64,000 nt of DNA, from contig JAVBUH010000003.1 in NCBI GenBank assembly GCA_031555505.1, forward strand, positions 11,378 through 75,377, written 5' to 3'. The first letter of the stretch is position 1, and the number at the start of each line of letters is the position of its first letter. Made by a program: the position numbers and the translations under genes. The notes beneath the pieces were generated by a model. That model did not search any database and had not been told where the DNA came from. It worked only from the letters and a program-made list of their open reading frames with translations. This document shows, piece after piece, positions 32,572 through 40,120 of this stretch. The DNA comes from JAJDIA01 sp031555505. Lineage in GTDB: Bacteria; Bacteroidota; Bacteroidia; Bacteroidales; Tannerellaceae.

Positions 32572-34530
32572 ATGCAAGTCAAAAATGTTAATCGTAGAGA
32601 AGACCCTTTACAAATTGTGCTGGATAATACCATGTCGTCTGTGTATGTGTGCGATTTAAGCACTTACGAGATTATTTTTGCCAATAAGGCGCTGAAATCA
32701 AAGTATACCCACGAAATTGAAGGACAAAAATGCTGGAAAGTATTATCCAATTTTGATGGGCCATGCCCATTCTGTAAATTGAAGGAAGTAATGAAACAGC
32801 CGTTGGGTATCCCGTATGTATGGGAAAACCATAATGTTGTTTTAAAACGATGGTTTCATATCAGCCAATCTTATTTAACGTGGATAGACGGACGGAATGT
32901 GCATCTGGTCACATTAACCGATGTGACCGATATCAAGAACCATGAACTCCAACTGCAAGACTACAAAGTCAAGTTGGAAGAATTGTTGAAGGAAAAAACC
33001 GAGAGTGAAGAAAAGTTGCAATCCATCAACGACAATATGCCCGATGCCTTTTCATTCCAGTTGTTGAGAAGAAAGGGGAATTCCCCCATAATGCTATATG
33101 CGGGTAAAGGTATCGAGCAAATCTGCGGGTTAAAAACGGAAGAGTTGATGAATAACACTTCCCTGCTTTATAAACAATTACATCCTGCCGATTCGCTAAA
33201 ACTCACCCAGGCAATCGAACGGGAAAAGCCTTTCATTCTGGAACTGCGCTATACCAATCCGGCGACTTCGGAATTGAAATATCTTGAGTTTTCGGAAAAA
33301 CCCAGGCAGAATTATGCCGATCAGATTGTATGGGACGGACTGGTCATAGACATTACCAAACGTAAACTAATTGAAAACAAGCTACGCCAATCGCAGGAAG
33401 AGCTTCTGAAGACCAACCTGGTGAACCAAATCAGCACCAACCTGGTGAATGGGGCCATTTACCGCTCCCGCCTCACCCCTTCGGGACATCTTAGCCTCGA
33501 TTTTGTTTCCAGCAATGTAGAGCAGTTGTCGTCTGGGATCACTGCCGAGGCAATGGAAAAGGACTTAAACATATTTTTTAACCATGTCCATCCGGACGAA
33601 CGGAAAGAAGTAGAAGCCCAAATACGCCATAATAACAGCCTGCTGGAATCTGCATCCTTAACCTTTCGGTATATCAGCGGCAATAAAGTACGTTGGTATA
33701 AAATACAGTCAATGGGCAGTATGGACAAAGACGATATCGTTCACGACGGTATCCTGCTCGACATTACCGATCAGAAACAATTGGAAGAAGAGCTGATCAA
33801 AGAACGTGACCGCGCGGAAGAATCGGATAAGCTGAAGACTACCTTTATGGCTAACATGAGCCATGAGATACGTACGCCGATGAATGCCATCCTGGGTTTC
33901 CTCGAACTGATCTTCTCCGAAGATATCCTCCTGGAAGACGATATGAAAAAGAATTTTGTCCGGATCATCACCGATAATGCAAACCAACTGATGGGCTTGA
34001 TCAACGACCTGCTGGATATATCCAAACTGGATGCCGGACAGGTAAAGATCAATCCGATGACAGACGACCTGGATAAATTGATCCGTGATGTGCACACCTC
34101 CTTTCTGACATCAGGTACGAGCCTGCTGGAAAAAGATATCGATTTGATATATGATATACCCGAAGAAGGTAAGCAAACGATGTACTGCCTCGACTTCTTC
34201 CGTTTGCGGCAGATTTTGAATAACCTGATTGGCAATGCCATCAAGTTTACCGACAAAGGTCATGTGAAGTATGGATACCATGTCAAAAACCGGGAATTAC
34301 ATTTCTATGTGGAAGATACCGGTATCGGTATATCACCGGATAAAATAGCCGAGATCGGACGTCCCTTCCACCAGGTACACGATCAGTCGAAAGCCGTTCA
34401 GTATGGCGGAACGGGTATTGGACTTGCCATCTCCAAGAACCTGATCGAATTGATGGGGGGCAGCTTACAGATCCATTCGGTGTTTGGGAAAGGAACCCGA
34501 TTCGAATTTGTCCTTTCCCCCGTGGAATAG
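32572..34530 (+). CDS. Cytosolic PAS-domain sensor histidine kinase 2 (paralogue of kinase 1)
   Basis: 652 residues, collinear with the preceding kinase: PAS domains, HisKA (MANMSHEIRTPMNAILGFLEL core, His431) and HATPase (NLIGNAIKFTDKG, DTGIGISPD, GTGIGLAISKNL). The kinase core is highly similar to its neighbour, while the middle PAS domains have diverged, as expected after tandem duplication. Cys27, Cys54, Cys65 and Cys68 are at identical positions. There is no membrane segment or receiver. An earlier ATG at 32537 is in another frame and gives only a short frame. Base composition is more AT-rich than flanking genes. Confidence 0.9.
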   Translation: MQVKNVNRREDPLQIVLDNTMSSVYVCDLSTYEIIFANKALKSKYTHEIEGQKCWKVLSNFDGPCPFCKLKEVMKQPLGIPYVWENHNVVLKRWFHISQSYLTWIDGRNVHLVTLTDVTDIKNHELQLQDYKVKLEELLKEKTESEEKLQSINDNMPDAFSFQLLRRKGNSPIMLYAGKGIEQICGLKTEELMNNTSLLYKQLHPADSLKLTQAIEREKPFILELRYTNPATSELKYLEFSEKPRQNYADQIVWDGLVIDITKRKLIENKLRQSQEELLKTNLVNQISTNLVNGAIYRSRLTPSGHLSLDFVSSNVEQLSSGITAEAMEKDLNIFFNHVHPDERKEVEAQIRHNNSLLESASLTFRYISGNKVRWYKIQSMGSMDKDDIVHDGILLDITDQKQLEEELIKERDRAEESDKLKTTFMANMSHEIRTPMNAILGFLELIFSEDILLEDDMKKNFVRIITDNANQLMGLINDLLDISKLDAGQVKINPMTDDLDKLIRDVHTSFLTSGTSLLEKDIDLIYDIPEEGKQTMYCLDFFRLRQILNNLIGNAIKFTDKGHVKYGYHVKNRELHFYVEDTGIGISPDKIAEIGRPFHQVHDQSKAVQYGGTGIGLAISKNLIELMGGSLQIHSVFGKGTRFEFVLSPVE

Positions 34531-34628
34531 AACGGAGTAATTCGGCCATAGGCCCGAGGGGCTGGCACTGCCTGCCTTCGATAAGGGAGATGTAACAATC
34601 CCGCAATCGCCACAAAAAAGATAATAAC

Positions 34629-34692
34629 GATCCAAAACGATCGTCATAATGTTCGTTTTGGATCATCATAATCTTCGTTTTCGAACATTATG
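34629..34692. repeat. Overlapping, mutually exclusive inverted repeats
   Basis: GATCCAAAACG (34629-34639) pairs with CGTTTTGGATC (34654-34664), while CATAATGTTCG (34645-34655) pairs with CGAACATTATG (34682-34692). The second stem shares two bases with the first and runs through its loop, so both cannot form together. The region lies between convergent genes. Confidence 0.6.
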
Positions 34693-34705
34693 ATCTTTTT
34701 TTTCG

Positions 34706-34725
34706 AAGACCATGGTCTTTTTTTT
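34706..34725 (+). terminator. Terminator after the kinase pair
   Basis: The palindrome AAGACCATGGTCTT (34706-34719) runs straight into TTTTTT. An earlier T8 tract at 34695-34702 follows the stem described separately, so two terminators may act in series. The remaining part of 34531-34853 shows no gene. Confidence 0.55.
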
Positions 34726-34853
34726 CTGCGTCCCTGGTGATGTTGAAGGGTAGTTCTAATGACATTAGAAAGGCTACAAAACACCTATGCATAGCTCCAC
34801 AACTTGACAGGTTGATCCCTTTAAAAGAAGCAGAAGGAAATAGGCAGATAAGG

Positions 34854-36026
34854 TTACTTACTCTGCACTTTCGCCAGAAGCCATTCCCTGATCCGGCTAC
34901 AAGCCTGCCCATCCCCATACGGATTCACCGCACGGCTCATTTGTTCATAGTAGGCCGGATCATCCAGCAGGCGGGAAGTCTCCCCCGTGATCTTGCCATA
35001 ATCCGTCCCTACCAACTTCACGGTCCCTGCATCGAGCGCTTCAGGCCGTTCGGTCGTATCGCGCATCACCAGCACAGGTTTTCCCAACCCCGGCGCTTCT
35101 TCCTGGATACCACCACTATCGGTTAATACCAGCGTGGATTGCTCCATCAGGAACACAAACGGCAGGTATTCCAGTGGTTCGATAAAGAACATGTTCGGAA
35201 GTTGCACATTGCCAAACATCTCTTGTATCGGTTTTCGCACATTCGGATTGAGATGCATCGGATACACGAAATCCACCTCCGGATACTGACCGGCCAACCA
35301 GCGGAACGCTTGGCACATGCGGATAAAGCCGTCGCCAAAGTTCTCACGCCGGTGCCCGGTGATCAGCACCAGCCGGCGACTATACCCTTCCGTCAGGCGA
35401 GACACGTCATACCCTGAAGCCAGCAGCGTAACCGTCAATCCGGCAACAAGCGATTGATCCTGCCGGATCTTCTCCACCACTAGGTAAAGGGCATCGATCA
35501 CCGTATTCCCCGTTACCAGGATCGTATCTTTTTTCACCCCTTCCTGCAGGAGGTGCTGTCGGCCCAACGGCGTAGGCGAAAAATGATACGTTGCAATCCG
35601 TCCTGTAATCAACCGGTTCATCTCTTCGGGCCAAGGGCTATATATATTGTGTGTACGCAAGCCTGCCTCCACATGGCCGACAGGAATCTGCTGGTAGAAA
35701 GCCGACAGGGCTGCCGCCGTAGACGTTGTGGTGTCTCCATGCACCAGCACCATATCCGGCTGTGCCTCCTTCAGCACATCCCGCATACCGGTCAGCACAC
35801 GCGCCGTCACATCGTAGAGGTCCTGCCCCTGCTTCATGATATTCAGGTCGTAGTCGGGCTTGATATCGAACAGGTGCAACACCTGATCGAGCATCTCCCG
35901 GTGTTGCCCGGTGACGCACACAAGGGTTCTGAACTGTTCGGGATGTTGCTGAAGTTCCTTCACCAAAGGAGCCATTTTAATGGCTTCGGGACGGGTGCCG
36001 AAGACGAGCATGATGGTTGGCGGCAT
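34854..36026 (-). CDS. wecB: UDP-N-acetylglucosamine 2-epimerase (non-hydrolysing)
   Basis: 390 residues, normal for WecB. Family motifs: MLVFGTRPEAIKMAPLV, GQHREMLDQ, VHGDTTTSTAAALSAF, GHVEAGLRT, LITGHRRENFGDG, LTDSGGIQEEAPGLGKPVLVMRDTTERPE (cut into pieces in the protein). It interconverts UDP-GlcNAc and UDP-ManNAc for capsule or other surface polysaccharides. No other polysaccharide gene is adjacent, so it stands alone. Cytosolic. Confidence 0.95.
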   Translation of the reverse strand: MPPTIMLVFGTRPEAIKMAPLVKELQQHPEQFRTLVCVTGQHREMLDQVLHLFDIKPDYDLNIMKQGQDLYDVTARVLTGMRDVLKEAQPDMVLVHGDTTTSTAAALSAFYQQIPVGHVEAGLRTHNIYSPWPEEMNRLITGRIATYHFSPTPLGRQHLLQEGVKKDTILVTGNTVIDALYLVVEKIRQDQSLVAGLTVTLLASGYDVSRLTEGYSRRLVLITGHRRENFGDGFIRMCQAFRWLAGQYPEVDFVYPMHLNPNVRKPIQEMFGNVQLPNMFFIEPLEYLPFVFLMEQSTLVLTDSGGIQEEAPGLGKPVLVMRDTTERPEALDAGTVKLVGTDYGKITGETSRLLDDPAYYEQMSRAVNPYGDGQACSRIREWLLAKVQSK

Positions 36027-36498
36027 AAGGATAGGTATTAGCGTTTGTTATCTTGTTGCTCGTAAAGTTACATAAGATCAACGGCAACGCCTATTCAATT
36101 CCTTCGCTATATGTCCCAGTTTGGAGAAAAGTAAATCAGCGTAGAGCATCCGTTCCAAAAGCCTGTTGGAATGCAGAAAAAAATTCAAGCCGGCATGTCC
36201 TTTACACCTTTCACAAAAAAATCCGCCAATATCCACCAAACCGGCATCCCATCAGATAAAAACACCATCCCCCGGAAAGAATCACCTTCCGGTGACTATG
36301 CAGGTACCCGCACACGAACAGAAGCTGGCGTGTGAAATTCGCTTTTCTCATTTCATAATTATTAATTATAAAAACATTTTTATTAATATTAATTAATAAA
36401 AATTCTACGCCATTTATATTAAATACGCGCCAGACAAAGGTGAACATAAATCTTTATAAAAAAAATATAATTGGGTACATGATATGCAGTAAATGATT
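36027..36498. other. Gene-free AT-rich spacer between wecB and the pilus locus
   Basis: No coding frame with support was found. The part 36340-36470 is very AT-rich with runs of TTAATTAAT-type words. It probably contains the wecB promoter (a near-match TAACTTTA on the minus strand at about 36067-36074) and upstream control sequences of the araC-type gene. Confidence 0.4.
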
Positions 36499-36506
36499 TA
36501 TATTTG
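36499..36506 (+). promoter_or_regulatory. -7 box for the AraC-family gene
   Basis: TATATTTG matches TAnnTTTG and is followed by GCATCGT. The major fimbrillin promoter has TATATTTG followed by GCACCGT. The start codon is about 230 nt downstream, so the leader is long and contains an AT-rich tract (36537-36580, alternating TATA). Confidence 0.5.
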
Positions 36507-36743
36507 CATCGTCATTCGAATTGCTACAACAGTTGGACTTTATAATATATATTATATATATTATACTACATTTTTTTAGCCATATAAACAGATGCATATT
36601 TTTCGACTACTTCCATACAAACAGTTTTCAAAATTCAGAAAAAACATATAGCAGCTATTAAAAACACTTTACTTTTCACGATACGAACATGAAAAAGAGC
36701 CTAAATAATAAATAAAACAAAAAAAAAAGAAAAACATTACATT

Positions 36744-37604
36744 ATGTATATCGAAAAAGACAAATTATTGTACACGAACGAACATTTCTCATGCGGAAAC
36801 TACAGTAACGGAGGAAATGGTTTTGTGGAAATCCTGGAATACGCCCAGGGAGAGGTAAGAGATCGCTTGTTCAACGATAGTGAACTGGGGTTTATCATCA
36901 AAGGCAAAGTACAGATCAGTGTAAACGAGATAAAGGATTTTCCGGTTGGTGAAGAGAAGATCATCATCTCGCCTATGGGAACAAGATTCAGGGTGGAAGC
37001 GACAGAAGCCACGACAGTGCTGGTATTTCACATGAAATACACGATGCAACTTTGCGAAGCGTTTCGCTACGACAGCCTTGCATACGAACAAGTTCCCAAC
37101 ATAGACAGTGAGATCAAGACACTCGGTTTCAACCCGGCTATCCGTAAATTCATCGGCGATCTGACGGATCGTTTCAACGACGGCCTGAAGTGCAAGCATT
37201 ATCTGGAGATCAAACTATCAGAATTCTTCTTTCTGCTTCGGGCCTATTACACCAAAGAAGAACTTGCCGCTTTTTTCTACCGGCTTATGACGAGTGATCT
37301 TCCTTTCAGGGAGCTTATCCTGCAAAACTACACGAAGGTCAAATCGGTTAAAGAACTTGCCGACCTGGCCCATTATTCCGAAACCGGGTTCCATAAACGA
37401 TTCAAAAAAGTCTTCGGAGAATCGCCTTCGGAATGGTTGAACAGGGAAAAAGCCAATATGCTTCGCCATGAACTTATGATGTCGCAAATTCCGCTAAAAA
37501 TGGTAAGTGACCAATTTGATTTTTCATCTGTTTCCCACCTGAATAAATTTTGCAAAAAACATTTTAAGGCAACTCCGTTACAGATACGGAACGGCAAAAA
37601 TTGA
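36744..37604 (+). CDS. AraC-family transcriptional regulator of the pilus locus
   Basis: 286 residues. A cupin-like N-terminal sensor/dimerisation part (about 1-110) is followed by a linker and a C-terminal double helix-turn-helix AraC domain (about 190-284; VKELADLAHYSETGFHKRFKKVFG, then PLKMVSDQFDFSSVSHLNKFCKKHF with segments cut). It lies 158 bp upstream of the major fimbrillin gene in the same direction, and is likely to control it; activation or repression cannot be told from the sequence. The ATG at 36744 is preceded by a long A-run, usual for Bacteroidetes translation starts. Confidence 0.9.
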   Translation: MYIEKDKLLYTNEHFSCGNYSNGGNGFVEILEYAQGEVRDRLFNDSELGFIIKGKVQISVNEIKDFPVGEEKIIISPMGTRFRVEATEATTVLVFHMKYTMQLCEAFRYDSLAYEQVPNIDSEIKTLGFNPAIRKFIGDLTDRFNDGLKCKHYLEIKLSEFFFLLRAYYTKEELAAFFYRLMTSDLPFRELILQNYTKVKSVKELADLAHYSETGFHKRFKKVFGESPSEWLNREKANMLRHELMMSQIPLKMVSDQFDFSSVSHLNKFCKKHFKATPLQIRNGKN

Positions 37605-37678
37605 TAAAATCCATACAGTTTACCGAATTGTACAATAACTGTAATGCTATGTAGAAAATAGGTTTTCGGAATGACCAA

Positions 37679-37686
37679 TATATTTG
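37679..37686 (+). promoter_or_regulatory. -7 box for the major fimbrillin gene
   Basis: TATATTTG matches TAnnTTTG, with the same GCA-CCGT-like start region as the araC promoter. The leader to 37763 is about 70 nt. Confidence 0.55.
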
Positions 37687-37762
37687 CACCGTGAAAATCC
37701 GGGGGAAATTTCAACATTAAACAACAGGTATCCCCCATCATTAAAAACAAACTATCAAGTAA

Positions 37763-39064
37763 ATGAAAACAGTTAAAATTCTCAGTGTTATTGCCGCAGC
37801 ATCACTCCTTTGGGTGAGCTGCAACAATGAAAATCTCGATCAACTTGCAATCGCAGACAATGCAAAAGCTACCTATGTACAGGTGAATGTCTCTTATCCA
37901 CAAACCACTGTAACCCGTGCAGTTAACGACCCGACTGCAACGGCCTACGAAGTCAAACTCCATACAGTGGATGTCTTTATATTCGACGCCGCCAGTAATA
38001 CGTTGGTAAAACGCCAACAACTTGCTTCCTCCGATTTCAGCACCGTATCTTCAGGCAGTGCTCAAAACGACCTCTATGCAGCCATTACCAAGATCGCTAC
38101 CACCACCGGCCCGAAGAAGATTTTTGTAGGGCTTAACCTTCCCGCCTCATTTCCCGAAGTATCTTCAGTAGGTGAGTTGAAAGCCAATTGGGGGACAGGG
38201 TTGAACCAACTTGTAACGGAAGACGGTATCGCGATGTTTTCTGCTGTCGAAACCAACAAGACCCTGGTCGAAACAACCGACCCCACTTATGCCGACAATA
38301 ACATATTCACCATTCCGGTGGAACGTATGGTGGCCAAAGTGGCTGTTGAAGACGGCGGAATATCCACCACGGTAATCGGCGGTACCGTTTCGGACGTGCA
38401 ATTTGCCATCCACACATCCAATAAATTGCTTTTCCCAATGAAAAATGCAGCGAGTGGTGTTGTGAAAGACCCCAACTGGGCTATGGGAAGCTATTTGGCA
38501 ACGATGTTTGAAAACTTCAGCGATTATGCACCCATCAACCTTGCCGGAACCTCTGGTATAAATGGTGCAAAAGCCAATCTGCTGACGGCAAAGTATGCTC
38601 CCGAAAACACCAGCGAGGCCCATCTGCAAAAGGAAACCACTTATGCTTCGATCCGCGCCAAATTCGTACCCAATCAGTTCTTCAACGCCACCGGAGTTTC
38701 CAAAGGCAGCAATGCGGGACAGCCTGCCAAGACCTTCTGGATCGTGACCGGTGCTGACGGAACTCGTGGGTTCTACGATGTAAAGACCGAAGCAGAAACA
38801 TATATCGCTAACAACGGTGGGACTATAAGTGCACCTTATACCGATGGCTACTGCTACTATCAGGCATACCTCAATCCCAAGAACGGTTACAATACCATCC
38901 GCAACGAGTTTTACCACGTAGTCATCACAAAGATCAGCGGCCCGGGCAAACCCGATCCTGATCCCAAAGACCCGGAACTTCCTGTTGAAACACCTACGGA
39001 TATTACCGTCAGCGTAGAGATCATTGCATGGACCTACCTGGCTGACAATTACGAACTTAATTGA
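37763..39064 (+). CDS. Major fimbrillin of Mfa1/FimA type (type V pilus)
   Basis: 433 residues. A lipoprotein signal with Cys20 (LLWVSC) is followed by a propeptide-like segment and the site TTVTRAV around Arg52, where trypsin-like proteases mature type V pilins. The body matches the Mfa1 family (LHTVDVFIFDAASNTLVKRQ, KKIFVGLNLP, VERMVAKVAV, NPKNGYNTIRNEFYHVVI). The C-terminal strand ITVSVEIIAWTYL would be the donor strand in pilus assembly. Being first behind its own promoter and followed by a hairpin before the next gene, it is expected to be the most abundant product. Surface pilus shaft. Confidence 0.85.
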   Translation: MKTVKILSVIAAASLLWVSCNNENLDQLAIADNAKATYVQVNVSYPQTTVTRAVNDPTATAYEVKLHTVDVFIFDAASNTLVKRQQLASSDFSTVSSGSAQNDLYAAITKIATTTGPKKIFVGLNLPASFPEVSSVGELKANWGTGLNQLVTEDGIAMFSAVETNKTLVETTDPTYADNNIFTIPVERMVAKVAVEDGGISTTVIGGTVSDVQFAIHTSNKLLFPMKNAASGVVKDPNWAMGSYLATMFENFSDYAPINLAGTSGINGAKANLLTAKYAPENTSEAHLQKETTYASIRAKFVPNQFFNATGVSKGSNAGQPAKTFWIVTGADGTRGFYDVKTEAETYIANNGGTISAPYTDGYCYYQAYLNPKNGYNTIRNEFYHVVITKISGPGKPDPDPKDPELPVETPTDITVSVEIIAWTYLADNYELN

Positions 39065-39075
39065 TGCATACAACT

Positions 39076-39141
39076 GATGCAGGGAGTATTTCCGGTCGAA
39101 TGGAAGCTATCCGTAAAGACTATCTGAGTATTCCCTGTATC
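39076..39141 (+). terminator. Hairpin between major fimbrillin and anchor genes
   Basis: GATGCAGGGAGTA (39076-39088) pairs with TATTCCCTGTATC (39129-39141) with two G-U pairs; the arms enclose a 40-nt loop, and ATCTTTCG follows. It may partly terminate or stabilise the upstream mRNA, giving much fimbrillin and little anchor or tip protein. Confidence 0.45.
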
Positions 39142-39184
39142 ATCTTTCGATTACACACAACCACTTAGTATAACAAAACAAATA

Positions 39185-40108
39185 ATGAACCGTATCAAGA
39201 TATCATGCACGTTGATCCTGTACCTGCTCTCTGTAGTTTCGTGCATCAGGGAAGACCTTGCCCCCTGTCCTCAGAACATGAACCACTTGCAATTCGAATT
39301 CTCGTATGACGGTATGCGGGAATTACATGACGACGAACTCTATATGGCCGATGTCTATGTATTCGACCACGATGACAGGCTTGTTGCCCGACAGGAAATT
39401 GCCAACCCCGTCATCAGCCACATTTACACCGCAGATTTCAACCTCGAAACAGGTGATTACAGCATCGTGGTATGGTTTAACCAGGTAGCCCCCTACTCCA
39501 CCAGAGGATTCGAGGCCATCCGGTCTGCCAAACAGGAAGCTGAAATGCATCTGGATGTACCCTCCGACCGCTGTATCAGCGCTATACTACCAACGCAACT
39601 CTATGGTTTTCAAAAATTTGAATCTATGAACAACAAAGGCGACCAACACATTACAATACCGTTAACGGAGAACACCAACCGGATAAACCTGACTGTTCGC
39701 GGTCTGGCTAAAAATGAACATACCTATTCCTATAGCATTGCGGACAATAACGGTAACTATTATTTTGACAACACGTTTGCTCCCTGCGAGGAGTTCCAAT
39801 ATACCACCACCACTCACTTTGGTGATAGCAATGTGTTGACCAGTTCACTCACAGTCCTCCGCCTGGCGGAAAACCGTCACCCGAAGTTATCGTTTCGTGA
39901 CGTGACTACCGGAAAAACGATATATCCCTACCGTCCCGGACAAATCCACGACCTGATCGAAATGATATCGATTGCTTATGCCAACGGGCCACGGATAGAT
40001 TTTGACAAAACACATGTATATGATATCGTTATTTCTTTCGATTCGAATATGACCGTATCCATCATTGTCAATGGATGGGAATTAACGCTCGACGAGCGGG
40101 AACTATAA
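39185..40108 (+). CDS. FimB/Mfa2-family fimbrial anchor lipoprotein
   Basis: 307 residues. A lipoprotein signal ends in VVSC (Cys20), followed by IREDLAPCP, a typical Mfa2 start. The body (MADVYVFDHDDRLVARQEI, YSIVVWFNQ, RINLTVRGLAK, ending in SIIVNGWEL) has the tandem transthyretin-like domains of the FimB/Mfa2 family. It anchors the pilus to the outer membrane and limits its length. Placed directly after the major fimbrillin as in other type V pilus loci. Confidence 0.88.
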   Translation: MNRIKISCTLILYLLSVVSCIREDLAPCPQNMNHLQFEFSYDGMRELHDDELYMADVYVFDHDDRLVARQEIANPVISHIYTADFNLETGDYSIVVWFNQVAPYSTRGFEAIRSAKQEAEMHLDVPSDRCISAILPTQLYGFQKFESMNNKGDQHITIPLTENTNRINLTVRGLAKNEHTYSYSIADNNGNYYFDNTFAPCEEFQYTTTTHFGDSNVLTSSLTVLRLAENRHPKLSFRDVTTGKTIYPYRPGQIHDLIEMISIAYANGPRIDFDKTHVYDIVISFDSNMTVSIIVNGWELTLDEREL

Positions 40109-40120
40109 AAATGACAAACA

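Noticed and set aside
32537..32640. Alternative start for sensor kinase 2 at ATG 32537
   Set aside because: It is in a different frame from the kinase and reaches a stop after a few dozen codons.
36537..36580. Alternating AT tract as a phase-variation switch for the pilus locus
   Set aside because: No flanking inverted repeats around a promoter and no homopolymer within a coding start were found.
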